A stretch of DNA of 64,000 nt from Streptomyces sp. NBC_00083 (GTDB taxonomy: Bacteria > Actinomycetota > Actinomycetes > Streptomycetales > Streptomycetaceae), in assembly GCF_026343295.1 (NCBI RefSeq), contig NZ_JAPELY010000005.1:62001-126000 (forward strand). The letters are read 5' to 3'. The notes below the pieces were generated by a model. It worked only from the letters and a program-made list of their open reading frames with translations, was not told where the DNA came from and ran no database searches. Every line of letters starts with the position of its first letter. The first letter of the stretch is position 1. The translations under genes and the position numbers were made by a program. Below, in pieces: positions 1 to 8,694 of the stretch.

Positions 1-60
1 GGGCCAGGGGGGACCCCCATGACGGGCTGAAGATGCCCGTGCCGCCCGGCACCGAGTAGT

Positions 61-112
61 CAGGGGCGCGGGGAACTGCGCGGGACGCGAGCACGGTCCG
101 CAGACGAACGCG
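61..112 (+). repeat. Intergenic repeat, module A copy
   Basis: A block reading GGGGCGCGGGGAACTGCGCG followed by a conserved tail ending near ACGGTCCGCAGACGAA. The same block recurs in the spacers near 14.6 and 30.9 kb in the same orientation, and near 8.8, 32.7 and 32.9 kb in the opposite orientation. Here it stands alone in the first 196 bases, where no gene is visible. It is a dispersed repeat of unknown role. Confidence 0.75.
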
Positions 113-196
113 GGGGCGCAGCCCGGGGGCAACGGTCCCGGGGGGTTGGGGGCACCCCGGTGAGGGGGACCCGGTGGGATTCCGTACCGTGGGGGT

Positions 197-1042
197 GTGT
201 ACCGGTTCCTGCTCACACCCCGCTGGTGGGGAATCCACGCCTTCGTCCTGCTCGCCATCCCCGTCTGCGTCTTCATGGGCTCCTGGCAGCTCGGCCGCTT
301 CGAGGACCGCGTGCAGTCCCACGACGCCGCCGAGAAGGCCCCCGACCCCGCCTCCCGCAAGGCCGAGCCGCTCGCCTCGCTGCTCCCGGTGGACCAGCGC
401 ACCTCCGGTCGGCCGGCGCAGGCCCGCGGCCACTACGCCGAGCAGTTCCTGGTGCCCGACCGCGAGGTCGACGGCAAGCAGGGCAGCTACGTACTGACCC
501 TGCTGCGCACCGACGGCGGCAAGGCGCTGCCCGTCGTGCGCGGCTGGATCCCCCGCGGCGCGAAGGCCCCGGCCGTCCCCGCGGGCGACGTGGCCGTCAC
601 CGGCGTACTGCAGGCGTCGGAGACCGCGGGCTCGGACGGTGTGAACGCGCAGGGCGGCCTGCCGCAGGGCCAGGTCGGCATGATCAGCGCGGCGTCCCTC
701 GTCAACCTGGTGCCGTATCCGGTGTACGACGCGTGGGTGACGCTGCCCGCCGCCGGCGCCGGCCTGACCCCGGTCCCGGCGAGCGCGCCGCAGAACAGCG
801 GGCTCGACCTGAAGGCGTTCCAGAACCTCGGGTACACCGGCGAGTGGTTCGTCTTCGCCGGGTTCGTGGTCTTCATGTGGTTCCGCCTGGTGCGGCGCGA
901 GGCCGAGGCCCTGGAGGACGCCGAACTCGGCCTCGCCCCCGAAGGAGCGGAACAGCCGGCGGACGGGTCCGACCAGGCCGACGGGCCCGGCGCCGAAGCC
1001 GGGGCGGCCGCGAAGCCCGAGGGCGCGGCCGCCGGGGCCTAG
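197..1042 (+). CDS. SURF1 family cytochrome oxidase assembly protein
   Basis: A 281-residue SURF1-type membrane protein. In known members SURF1 helps insert haem a and assemble the aa3-type cytochrome c oxidase in the cytoplasmic membrane. The sequence shows the family layout: an N-terminal membrane helix (about residues 13-30), the family-type stretch GSWQLGRFEDR just after it, a long extracytoplasmic region with the family-type VVRGWIP segment near residue 115, and a second helix near residue 215-235 (FVFAGFVVFMWF). The last 45 residues are an Ala/Glu/Gly-rich tail, common in actinobacteria and probably disordered. Start is GTG. Its stop overlaps the stop of the convergent gene on a shared CTAG. 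Confidence 0.88.
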   Translation: MYRFLLTPRWWGIHAFVLLAIPVCVFMGSWQLGRFEDRVQSHDAAEKAPDPASRKAEPLASLLPVDQRTSGRPAQARGHYAEQFLVPDREVDGKQGSYVLTLLRTDGGKALPVVRGWIPRGAKAPAVPAGDVAVTGVLQASETAGSDGVNAQGGLPQGQVGMISAASLVNLVPYPVYDAWVTLPAAGAGLTPVPASAPQNSGLDLKAFQNLGYTGEWFVFAGFVVFMWFRLVRREAEALEDAELGLAPEGAEQPADGSDQADGPGAEAGAAAKPEGAAAGA

Positions 1043-2277
1043 GGGGCCGGCGCCGAGCCGGACCCCGCGTCGAGCACGCCCGTCTTGTAGATCGTGCCGG
1101 CGCACGCGTTCGGGATCTTCGCCTCGGCCGCCGGCGCGCCCGGCTCGGCCACGTGCGTGACCGCCACGGTGCCGTCCTCGGTCGTGGCCGGGGGGCCGCC
1201 GTTCGGCGCGAGCTGGGGACTCTGGGCGCCACCCCCGGTGGTCGTGGGCGCGGTGATGCCGCTGTTGCTCCCCGGGTTGGCGGAGGGGCTGGGGTCGGGC
1301 GACGCCGTCGCCTTGGGACAGGTGTCGGACGGCACCCAGGCGAACCGCACCTCGTAGGCCGCGGCCGGCTTGAGCACCAAGTGGTCGGCGTCCTGGGAGG
1401 GATCGGGCAGGCCGGGCGCGGGGTCGCCCGCCGCGTGCTCGACCACGGTGATCTTCGCGGGGTCGGCCGCGCCCTGCGCGTGGACGCCGAACGTGCCGAC
1501 GCCGCCGATCGCGCACTGCTTGTCCGACGCGTTGACGACGCGGAACGCCCCGTACACCTTGCCGGTCGCGTCGGGCTTGCCGACCTTCGCCGACTTCACG
1601 CTCAGCTCGCCCGCCTCGCACACCGGCGAGTTCGCCTGCACGGTGCCGCTGCGCGGCCCGTCGACGGCGCCCGCGGTGTCTCCGGTCGTGCCGACGCTGG
1701 GCGTCTTCGACGCGCCCTTGCCGTCGGGTGTGCCGCCGGGCCGGGTGCCGGAGCCGGTGGACGGGCCGCCCCGCGGCACCCCGTCGGGCGTGCCGGTGAC
1801 GCCTCCCGACCCGCCGTACGTCTGCTCGCCGTGTCCGGCGGCGGCCGGCTGCTCGTCGGTGCTGCTCGCGGTGTTGGCGACGTGCAGGAAGGCCGGCACG
1901 GCGGTGGCCACCAGGAGGGCGGCCGCGACCGAGCCGACGACGGCCTGTCGCTTGCGGGCGCGCCGCGCGGGCACCGCCTCCCGCAGGTGTTCGAGCGCCC
2001 CCTCGGAGGGTGTCAGCTCGTCGACCGCGCCGTGCAGCAGTCTGCGCAGCGCCTGTTCCCCGGCCGTGTCGGTGCCGCCAGGAGCGGGCGGAAAACCGAG
2101 GTGAGGGGTGCCGGGGCTGTTCTTTTCCGGCGTTGTGTCCACGAATCCGTATCCAGTCAGGTCGTTCAGGTCAATGCTGGGCCGCTGGTCCGACCCGTAC
2201 CCGCCGTGCTCCCCGTACTTCCGGTACTTCCCGTGCTCCCCCGGCCGCTCGTCGTCGTTTCCGTCCCGCCCCTTCAT
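1039..2277 (-). CDS. Membrane protein co-transcribed with sigma factor
   Basis: A 412-residue protein with a hydrophilic N-terminus, one membrane segment near residues 115-135 (VVGSVAAALLVATAVPAF) and a long Pro/Gly/Thr-rich extracytoplasmic part. Its start overlaps the stop of the upstream sigma factor gene by 4 nt, so the two are translationally coupled. The C-terminal part (about residues 215-410) has spaced cysteines (CEAGEL, DKQCAIGG, DTCPKA, NACAG) and resembles DUF4232-type secreted domains, though I am not certain. The one-helix topology and position suggest a membrane partner or anti-sigma-like role. I see no zinc-binding HxxxCxxC motif in the cytoplasmic part, so it is not a canonical ZAS anti-sigma factor. 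Confidence 0.7.
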   Translation of the reverse strand: MKGRDGNDDERPGEHGKYRKYGEHGGYGSDQRPSIDLNDLTGYGFVDTTPEKNSPGTPHLGFPPAPGGTDTAGEQALRRLLHGAVDELTPSEGALEHLREAVPARRARKRQAVVGSVAAALLVATAVPAFLHVANTASSTDEQPAAAGHGEQTYGGSGGVTGTPDGVPRGGPSTGSGTRPGGTPDGKGASKTPSVGTTGDTAGAVDGPRSGTVQANSPVCEAGELSVKSAKVGKPDATGKVYGAFRVVNASDKQCAIGGVGTFGVHAQGAADPAKITVVEHAAGDPAPGLPDPSQDADHLVLKPAAAYEVRFAWVPSDTCPKATASPDPSPSANPGSNSGITAPTTTGGGAQSPQLAPNGGPPATTEDGTVAVTHVAEPGAPAAEAKIPNACAGTIYKTGVLDAGSGSAPAP

Positions 2278-2948
2278 GCCGTCGCCTCCATGGCGACGCG
2301 CAGGGCGGCTATGCCTCGTGATCCGTACGCCTTCACCGAGCCCAGGGATATGCCGAGCGTCTCGGCGACCTGGGCCTCGGTCATGTCCGCGAAGTACCGC
2401 AGCACGAGGACCTCGCGCTGGCGGCGCTGGAGCCCGCGCATCGCCTTGATCAGGGCGTCGCGCTCCAGCTGGTCGTACGCGCCCTCTTCCGCGCTCGCCA
2501 TGTCGGGCATCGGCTTGGAGAGCAGCTTGAGCCCGAGGATGCGGCGGCGCAGCGCGGAGCGCGACAGGTTCACCACGGTCTGGCGCAGGTAGGCCAGGGT
2601 CTTCTCCGGCTCGCGCACCCGGCTGCGCGCCGAGTGGACGCGGATGAACGCCTCCTGCACGACGTCCTCGCAGGAAGCGGTGTCGTCCAGGAGCAGTGCC
2701 GCGAGGCCGAGCAGGGAGCGGTAGTGCGCCCGGTAGGTCTCGGTGAGGTGGTCAACGGTGGTGCCGGCCGCCATGGTCTCGTCAGCGCTCCCGCGGGAGG
2801 GCGCGGGGGACGGCACGAGGGCGGCGGGGCGGGTGGCCGGCATGGGCGCGATCACCGGCATGCCGCCGGGCACGCCGGACCTCCGACGAGGGCGGACGAC
2901 CATCCCACCGCGCGCCGGTACCGCTCTGAAGTCGAGTACCTCTGCCAC
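2274..2948 (-). CDS. SigE-family ECF RNA polymerase sigma factor
   Basis: A group 4 sigma factor that would direct RNA polymerase to a small regulon. Region 2 is clear (VVQEAFIRVHSARSRVREPEKTL, about residues 94-116) and so is the region 4 helix-turn-helix (REVLVLRYFADMTEAQVAETL, then SLGSVKAYGSRG, about 175-212). From the GTG at 2948 the product is 224 residues, with a Pro/Arg-rich N-terminus of about 58 residues that lacks sigma features. An internal ATG at 2774 would give 166 residues, closer to the usual size of the family, and a short open frame with an excellent ribosome site (GTG at 2961) ends 8 nt before it. The start is therefore unsettled. The gene is coupled to the membrane protein downstream. 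Confidence 0.85.
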   Translation of the reverse strand: MAEVLDFRAVPARGGMVVRPRRRSGVPGGMPVIAPMPATRPAALVPSPAPSRGSADETMAAGTTVDHLTETYRAHYRSLLGLAALLLDDTASCEDVVQEAFIRVHSARSRVREPEKTLAYLRQTVVNLSRSALRRRILGLKLLSKPMPDMASAEEGAYDQLERDALIKAMRGLQRRQREVLVLRYFADMTEAQVAETLGISLGSVKAYGSRGIAALRVAMEATA

Positions 2949-3216
2949 GCCTGTTGGACACGTTCCTCCCCGTCAGGGTTGTACGCGTACGACACTGTTT
3001 TTGGCGGTGCGACACATGCCCTCATCCGTACCCGCTCTTCCCCAATGCCCCGATTTATACGGCACCTTGAGGGGCGACCGCATAGACGCTCCATGCCGGA
3101 CTGCCGGTTGCAGGGACACGGAAATGAATCGTGTAACAAGGCATTGGCGCACTTCAAGTGGTACAGACCAGCGACTTGCTCACAGAGCGTTCACAGATCC
3201 TACAAACCCGTGGGGA

Positions 3217-4275
3217 TCAACGCCCGGTGAATTCGCGGGCCGCCAGCTCGGCGATGTGGGCCACGTTCAGGGACGTGCCCTTGCGGAGGTTGTCACCGCA
3301 GACGAAAAGTTCCAGTACGTGCGGATCGTCCGGCGAGCTGCGGACCCGGCCGACCCAGGTGGGGTCGGTGCCCACCACGTCGGCGGGGGTGGGGTATTCG
3401 CCGACGGCGGGGTTGTCGAAGAGCACCACGCCGGGCGCGGTCGCCAGGATCTCGTGGGCGCGCGCCACGTCCACCTCGTTCTCGAAGCGGGCGTGCACCG
3501 ACGCGGAGTGCGTGGTCACCACCGGGACCCGCACACAGGTCGCGGCGACCGGAAGGCGCGGCAGGTCGAGCAGTTTGCGCAGTTCGGCGCGGATGCCCAG
3601 CTCCTGCGACGACCAGCCGTCGTCGGCGAGTTCGCCGGTCCAGGGCACCACGTTGAGGGCGAGGGGCGCGGGGAACGGGCCGAGGTCGTCGCCGACGGCG
3701 CGGCGCACATCGCCGGGGCTCGTGCCGAGCCCGGTGCCGGCGACCAGCGAGATCTGCCGGCGCAGCGCGTCGACGCCGGCCTGCCCCTCACCGCTGACCG
3801 CCTGGTAGGTGGAGACGACCAGCTCGCTCAGGCAGAACTCGGCGTGCAGCGCGCCGACCGCCACGCTCATCGCGAGGGTGGTGGCGTGCGGGCTCGCGAC
3901 GATGCCGCGCGGACGCATCCGTACGGCGTGCGGATTGAGCTCGGGCACCACCAGCGGCACGTCCGGGTCCATCCGGAAGGCGGCCGAACTGTCCACCACC
4001 ACCGCGCCCTTGGCGGCCGCTACCGGCGCCCACTGGGCGGCGACGTCGGCGGGCACCAGGAACAGGACGATGTCGGCCCCTTCGAGGGCCTCCTCGCTCA
4101 GCGCGCGGACCTCGCACTCCTGCCCGCGGACGAGCAGGGTGCGGCCGGCCGAGCGCGCGGACGCGACGAGCCGGACCTCGCCCCAGACATCGGCATGCTG
4201 GGACAGGATCTGGAGCATCACCGCACCGGCGCCCCCGGTCGCTCCGACGACCGTGAGCGCCGGCCTGTGGGTCAT
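3217..4275 (-). CDS. asd: Aspartate-semialdehyde dehydrogenase
   Basis: Converts L-aspartyl-4-phosphate to L-aspartate 4-semialdehyde with NADPH, the second step to lysine/diaminopimelate, threonine, methionine and homoserine. At 352 residues it is of normal length. The N-terminal nucleotide-binding loop is visible (VVGATGGAGAVMLQIL, residues 9-24), and so is a segment like the family substrate-binding region (DSSAAFRMDPDVPLVVPELN, near residue 94). One oddity: the catalytic-Cys region, usually read as an SxNC motif, here reads GIVASPHATTLAM, with no Cys. It starts inside the end of the aspartate kinase gene (4-nt overlap), so the two successive enzymes are coupled. The missing active-site Cys means it may be a paralogue, or less efficient, despite the operon context. 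Confidence 0.85.
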   Translation of the reverse strand: MTHRPALTVVGATGGAGAVMLQILSQHADVWGEVRLVASARSAGRTLLVRGQECEVRALSEEALEGADIVLFLVPADVAAQWAPVAAAKGAVVVDSSAAFRMDPDVPLVVPELNPHAVRMRPRGIVASPHATTLAMSVAVGALHAEFCLSELVVSTYQAVSGEGQAGVDALRRQISLVAGTGLGTSPGDVRRAVGDDLGPFPAPLALNVVPWTGELADDGWSSQELGIRAELRKLLDLPRLPVAATCVRVPVVTTHSASVHARFENEVDVARAHEILATAPGVVLFDNPAVGEYPTPADVVGTDPTWVGRVRSSPDDPHVLELFVCGDNLRKGTSLNVAHIAELAAREFTGR

Positions 4276-5552
4276 CGCCCGGTGCCCCCGTAGACGACGG
4301 CCTCGTCGCTGTCGGAGTCCAGGCCGAAGGCCGAGTGTACGGCGCGCACCGCGTTGTTGACGTCGTCGGCCCGGGTGACGACCGAGATGCGGATCTCGGA
4401 GGTCGAGATGAGCTCGATGTTCACGCCCGCGTCGGAAAGGGCCTCGAAGAAGCCCGCCGTGACGCCCGGGTTGGTCTTCATGCCGGCGCCGACGAGGGAG
4501 ATCTTGGCGATCTGGTCGTCGTAGCGCAGCGACTCGAAGCCGATGGCCGGCTTGGACCGCTCCAGGGCGTCGATGGCCTTGCGGCCCTCGGCCTTGGGCA
4601 GCGTGAACGAGATGTCGGTGAGCCCCGTCGACGCGGCGGAGACGTTCTGCACCACCATGTCGATGTTGATCTCCGCGTTGGCGATGGTGCGGAAGATCGC
4701 CGCCGCCTCGCCCGGCTTGTCGGGCACCCCGACGACCGTGACCTTCGCCTCGGAGACGTCGTGGGCGACTCCGGAGATGATGGCGTGCTCCACCTGCTGA
4801 CCCTCCGACTTGGAACGTGGTTCATTGCTGACCCAGGTGCCCTGAAGTCCGCTGAAGGACGACCGCACGTGGATCGGGATGTTGTACCGGCGGGCGTACT
4901 CGACGCACCGGTGCAGGAGCACCTTGGAGCCGGACGCGGCCAGCTCCAGCATGTCCTCGAAGGAGATCCAGTCGATCTTCTTCGCCTTCTTCACGACGCG
5001 GGGGTCCGCGGTGAAGACGCCGTCGACATCCGTGTAGATCTCGCAGACCTCGGCGTCGAGGGCCGCGGCCAGCGCGACGGCCGTCGTGTCCGAACCACCA
5101 CGGCCGAGCGTGGTGATGTTCTTGCCCTCCTGGCTGACACCCTGGAACCCGGCGACGATGGCGATGTTGCCCTCGTCGATCGAGGTCCTGATGCGGCCCG
5201 GGGTGACGTCGATGATCCGCGCCTTGTTGTGGACCGAGTCGGTGATGACACCGGCCTGGCTGCCCGTGAAGGACTGGGCCTTGTGGCCCATGCTTTTGAT
5301 CGCCATGGCAAGCAGTGCCATGGAGATCCGCTCTCCGGCGGTCAGCAGCATGTCGAATTCCCGCCCGGCAGGCATGGGTGACACCTGCTCCGCGAGCTCG
5401 ATCAACTCATCCGTCGTGTCGCCCATCGCGGAAACCACGACGACCACCTGGTGGCCGTTCTTCTTGGCTTCCACGATCCGCTTGGCGACGCGCTTGATGC
5501 CCTCGGCATCGGCAACGGAGGAGCCTCCGTACTTCTGCACGACAAGGCCCAC
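4272..5552 (-). CDS. ask: Aspartate kinase
   Basis: Phosphorylates aspartate, the entry step of the aspartate family pathway. The 426-residue protein has the amino-acid kinase signature at its N-terminus (VVQKYGGSSVADAEGIKRVA), the GRGGSDTTAVALAAAL substrate/ATP motif near residues 150-165 and two C-terminal ACT domains (about 265-420), which in this family bind lysine and threonine for feedback inhibition. Start is GTG with a GAGGAGC ribosome site. Actinobacterial ask genes often yield a separate beta subunit from an internal start; I could not pinpoint one. It is coupled to asd by a 4-nt overlap. A 253-base spacer separates its start from the DUF5063 gene upstream on the same strand. Confidence 0.95.
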   Translation of the reverse strand: MGLVVQKYGGSSVADAEGIKRVAKRIVEAKKNGHQVVVVVSAMGDTTDELIELAEQVSPMPAGREFDMLLTAGERISMALLAMAIKSMGHKAQSFTGSQAGVITDSVHNKARIIDVTPGRIRTSIDEGNIAIVAGFQGVSQEGKNITTLGRGGSDTTAVALAAALDAEVCEIYTDVDGVFTADPRVVKKAKKIDWISFEDMLELAASGSKVLLHRCVEYARRYNIPIHVRSSFSGLQGTWVSNEPRSKSEGQQVEHAIISGVAHDVSEAKVTVVGVPDKPGEAAAIFRTIANAEINIDMVVQNVSAASTGLTDISFTLPKAEGRKAIDALERSKPAIGFESLRYDDQIAKISLVGAGMKTNPGVTAGFFEALSDAGVNIELISTSEIRISVVTRADDVNNAVRAVHSAFGLDSDSDEAVVYGGTGR

Positions 5553-5805
5553 GTGCGCTCCTCGCTCATTTCATTACTGCGGTCGGCTCAGTTTAACGAG
5601 CGGGCCGGAATCGCCCGCCCCGTATCAGCTCGTGAGATGTCCCGCTCACTCCCTGACACCGGACGGCCACCGGCACCGCTCGCACGGACTGCCTGCCCGG
5701 GTGCCCGCCGGATACGCGGCATGTGTCCGGGCTCACAGGGGCCCGGACGGGTGCGCGGGCCCCCGCATCCGGGTGGCTCCGCGCCCGACTCCCGTACGGG
5801 CGGCG

Positions 5806-6465
5806 CTACTTGACGTCGCCGAGACCGAGGGGCCCGGCCAGCTCCTGCGCCATGACGCGGCCCGCCGCCTCCTCCAGGGCGTCCTCCGTCAGCTCCTCGT
5901 CCGTGTCCAGGCCGTCCAGCTCTTCGAGCGGCTGATTGAGGCGGACGTGGGCGACGAGCGACTGGAGGGCGCGCAGCGCGGCGGAGGCCGTCGAGCCCCA
6001 GTTGGAGAAGTACGAGAACTGCCACCACCACAGCGCCTCGGAGGTGCGGCCCGCGCGGTAGTGGGCCAGGCCGTGGCGCAGGTCGGTAACGACGTCGGCG
6101 AGGTCGTCGGAGATCCGGCACGGCACCGGCGCCTTGCGCGGCTCGTACGGGTCGAAGACCTCGGAGTACACGTCGATGGGTTCGAGCAGCCGGGCGAAGC
6201 GCTCGCGCAGCTCGTCGGCGTCGGCCTCCGGGCCCAGGTCGGGCTCGTAGCGCTCGTCGGGGACGATGTCCTCGTGCGCCCCGAGCCGGCCGCCGGCCAG
6301 CAGGAGCTGGGAGACCTCCAGGAGCAGGAACGGCACGGCGCTGTCGGGTTCGTCGCCCTTGGCCACCTCGGTGACCGCGACGATGAAGGACTCGACCTGG
6401 TCGGCGATCTGGACCGCGAACGAGTCCGGGTCCTGCGTGGTCGCGTGCAGCGTTGCGTCAGACAT
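5806..6465 (-). CDS. DUF5063 domain protein
   Basis: A 219-residue acidic soluble protein of unknown function matching the DUF5063 pattern (VQIADQVESFIVAVTEV near the start, then LLLEVSQLLLAGGRLGAHEDIVP and YEVFDPYEPR-like segments). I chose the ATG at 6465 because AGGAAGG lies at the right distance; a further in-frame ATG at 6501 overlaps recR and has no better site. There is no signal peptide or membrane helix. It lies just downstream of recR on the same strand and is probably co-transcribed with it, but nothing in the sequence connects it to recombination. Confidence 0.8.
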   Translation of the reverse strand: MSDATLHATTQDPDSFAVQIADQVESFIVAVTEVAKGDEPDSAVPFLLLEVSQLLLAGGRLGAHEDIVPDERYEPDLGPEADADELRERFARLLEPIDVYSEVFDPYEPRKAPVPCRISDDLADVVTDLRHGLAHYRAGRTSEALWWWQFSYFSNWGSTASAALRALQSLVAHVRLNQPLEELDGLDTDEELTEDALEEAAGRVMAQELAGPLGLGDVK

Positions 6466-6497
6466 CGAGTTGACCTTCCTCGTGGCCCGCGTGGGCG

Positions 6498-7097
6498 TCA
6501 TACATCGAGCAGCCGCCTTCCTTCGAAGGCCCGGCCCAGGGTGACCTCGTCGGCGTATTCGAGGTCGCCGCCCACCGGCAGGCCGCTGGCGAGCCGGGTG
6601 ACCTTGAGCCCCATGGGCTTGATCATGCGGGCGAGGTACGTCGCCGTCGCCTCGCCCTCCAGGTTCGGGTCGGTGGCCAGGATCAGCTCGGTGACCGTGC
6701 CGTCCGCGAGGCGGGCGAGCAGCTCGCGGATGCGCAGGTCGTCCGGGCCGACGCCCTCGATGGGGCTGATGGCACCGCCGAGCACGTGGTAGCGGCCGCG
6801 GAACTCACGCGTCCGCTCGATCGCCACCACGTCCTTGGGCTCCTCCACGACACAGATGACGCTCAGGTCGCGTCGCTGGTCGCGGCAGATGTTGCACCGC
6901 TCCTCCTGCGCCACGTTGCCGCACACCGCGCAGAAGCGGACCTTGTCCTTGACCTCAAGGAGGGCGTGCGCGAGGCGGCGTACGTCGGTCGGCTCCGCCT
7001 GGAGGATGTGGAAGGCGATCCGCTGCGCGCTCTTGGGACCGACGCCGGGCAGCCTGCCCAGCTCGTCGATGAGGTCCTGAACCACGCCTTCGTACAA
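6498..7097 (-). CDS. recR: Recombination mediator protein RecR
   Basis: RecR works with RecO (and RecF) to load RecA on gapped DNA. The 199-residue protein has every family feature in order: the N-terminal helix-hairpin-helix (LPGVGPKSAQRIAFHIL, residues 15-31), the four-Cys zinc finger (FCAVCGNVAQEERCNICRD, about 56-74) and a Toprim domain (ICVVEEPKDVVAIERT, with the acidic DPNLEGEATA near 141-150). The start codon is TTG, with GAGAGG seven bases upstream. It is followed on the same strand by the YbaB-type nucleoid protein gene, the classic ybaB-recR pairing, here with a 114-base gap between them. Confidence 0.96.
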   Translation of the reverse strand: MYEGVVQDLIDELGRLPGVGPKSAQRIAFHILQAEPTDVRRLAHALLEVKDKVRFCAVCGNVAQEERCNICRDQRRDLSVICVVEEPKDVVAIERTREFRGRYHVLGGAISPIEGVGPDDLRIRELLARLADGTVTELILATDPNLEGEATATYLARMIKPMGLKVTRLASGLPVGGDLEYADEVTLGRAFEGRRLLDV

Positions 7098-7211
7098 CGG
7101 AACGCCTCTCGTGGGTTGCTCTGATGCCTACGGTAGTTGCTGTCCGTCCGCCTCAGTAGGGCAGGCGCACGGTTGGCTCCGCGCGACCGGGCGCGCGCGG
7201 GGTGCCCGGTC

Positions 7212-7547
7212 CTAGAAGGGCAGGCCGGGCATGCCGCCGAGGCCCTGCGTCAGCGGGCCCAGCTTCTGCTGCTGGAGCTGCTGCGCGTTCTCGTTGGCGG
7301 CCTGCACGGCCGCGACGATCAGGTCGGCGAGGGTCTCGGTGTCCTCCGGGTCGACCGCCTTCGGGTCGATGGCGAGGGAACGCAGCTCACCCGAGCCGGT
7401 CACGGTCGCCCTGACGAGGCCACCGCCGGCCTGGCCGTCGACCTCGGTCGCCGCGAGCTCCTCCTGGGCCACGGCGAGGTCCTGCTGCATCTTCTGCGCC
7501 TGCTGGAGAAGCTGCTGCATGTTGGGCTGGCCACCACCAGGGATCAC
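7212..7547 (-). CDS. YbaB/EbfC family nucleoid-associated protein
   Basis: A small DNA-binding protein (111 residues) that in this family forms dimers with tweezer-like arms and coats the nucleoid. A Gln-rich helix (MQQLLQQAQKMQQDLAVAQEELAAT, about residues 9-33) leads into a beta-rich core (VTGSGELRSLAIDPKAVD) and a C-terminal helix. The length and the EVDGQAGGGLVRATVTG segment are typical of the family. Start is GTG with CGGAG upstream. It lies upstream of recR on the same strand, as in most bacteria. Confidence 0.93.
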   Translation of the reverse strand: MIPGGGQPNMQQLLQQAQKMQQDLAVAQEELAATEVDGQAGGGLVRATVTGSGELRSLAIDPKAVDPEDTETLADLIVAAVQAANENAQQLQQQKLGPLTQGLGGMPGLPF

Positions 7548-7902
7548 GGTTCACTCCGGGTTTCACTTGGACGGAATCGTCGGGCACTCCGAGCCTACGT
7601 GGTCGACAGGCGCCCTGCTCCGCAACTCTTTCGAGTGATGCGGTGCGGGTTCCTATACCTGATCAAGCGGCACTTCCGGGCGGAAATACCTGGTTACCGC
7701 CCCCCGGGCCCTCCATTCGGCGGTAGGAATGGCGGTCGGGCGCATCACTGGGCGTCAAGCGACGCACACGCACCGTCGGCGGCGCAGGGGCGCGACGTCT
7801 TTACTACATCACTACGTGACGACGTCACTACGTCCTGTACTACGCCACTACGTACGTCCACGTGGTCTGGATGCCAGCTAGCAGTGCGGAGGGAGCGGCC
7901 GG
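7548..7902. promoter_or_regulatory. Divergent spacer with iterated CACTACGT boxes
   Basis: A spacer of 355 bases between the divergent ybaB-type and SLATT genes, holding no gene. In the part next to the SLATT gene, CACTACGT occurs three times (from 7810, 7826 and 7846), with further ACTAC words and a GTGACG/CGTCAC inverted pair at 7816-7828. This is unusually ordered and less GC-rich than its surroundings. It is probably a regulator-binding or promoter region for the SLATT gene; no regulator can be named. Confidence 0.5.
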
Positions 7903-8643
7903 GTGAGCCAGCCTGACATGCAGCCCGAGGGGGCCCCGGGCCAGGCCCGGCGGGACGAGGGCGCGACGACGGGCGATCTGACCGGGCGGCCGTTCCCGCT
8001 CGGCGACTGGGGCGAGCCCGCGGAGCGCCTCTACGAGCTGTACCAGTGGGTCGAGACGGGCGCCCTGCGCACCGCGGACTGGTACCTCGCCGACCGGCTC
8101 TGGAAGCGCCGCGGCGCGCGCGTCCTGCGCTGCGGCACGGCCGCGGGCGCGACCGCGGGGGCGGTGCTTCCGCTGCTCGACCTCACGCGGGCCCTCACGG
8201 GGGCGGCGGGCTGGGGCTACCTGTGTCTGCTGCTCGGCGCGGCCTGTCTGGCCTGCGACCGGTTCTTCGGCCTCACATCGGGCTGGATGCGGGACGTCGC
8301 CACGGCGCAGGCGGTGCAGCGCAGGCTCCAGACCCTCCAGTTCGACTGGGCGTCGGAGAGCGTGCGCGAGGTGCTCGGGCCCACCGACGGCACGGCGAGC
8401 GAGGCGGCCGAGCGCTGTCTGTCCGTGCTGCGCCGGTTCACCGAGGACGTGACGGAGCTGGTCCGCTCCGAGACGGCGGACTGGATGGTGGAGTTCCGCT
8501 CGGGGCCGGCGCCGCTGGTCATGCAGACGCTGAGCGCCGCGGCGCCGCGCGCCGATGGCGCCCCCGGTCCCGGCCGCTTCCCCCTCCCCCCGGTGACCCG
8601 CCCCAACATGCCCCGCCAACGCCCCCCGGAGGGCCCCCGCTGA
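7903..8643 (+). CDS. SLATT domain membrane protein
   Basis: A 246-residue protein with two adjacent membrane helices (about residues 75-95 and 100-118) flanked by long cytoplasmic helices, the layout of SLATT (SMODS and SLOG-associating two-TM effector) proteins. The segment LTSGWMRDVATAQAVQRRLQTLQFDW after the second helix matches that family. SLATT domains are predicted pore-forming effectors in nucleotide-signalling conflict systems. Here, however, there is no nucleotidyltransferase or SLOG gene beside it, so it may be a solo or housekeeping version. The C-terminal 30 residues are Pro-rich. Start is GTG after GGAGGGAG. The ordered CACTACGT boxes lie upstream. Confidence 0.7.
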   Translation: MSQPDMQPEGAPGQARRDEGATTGDLTGRPFPLGDWGEPAERLYELYQWVETGALRTADWYLADRLWKRRGARVLRCGTAAGATAGAVLPLLDLTRALTGAAGWGYLCLLLGAACLACDRFFGLTSGWMRDVATAQAVQRRLQTLQFDWASESVREVLGPTDGTASEAAERCLSVLRRFTEDVTELVRSETADWMVEFRSGPAPLVMQTLSAAAPRADGAPGPGRFPLPPVTRPNMPRQRPPEGPR

Positions 8644-8694
8644 CCCGCGCGGTTCCCCGCGCCCCCTGAAGTACTCCATGCCGGGCGGCATGCG

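Noticed and set aside
160..2592. A long plus-strand open frame across SURF1, the membrane protein and the sigma factor.
   Set aside because: It shows no recognisable protein and conflicts with three well-supported genes. It is a shadow of GC bias.
7903..8643. The SLATT gene as part of a nucleotide-activated defence operon.
   Set aside because: No nucleotidyltransferase, SLOG or nuclease gene is adjacent. The neighbours are recR, ybaB and a hypothetical gene.
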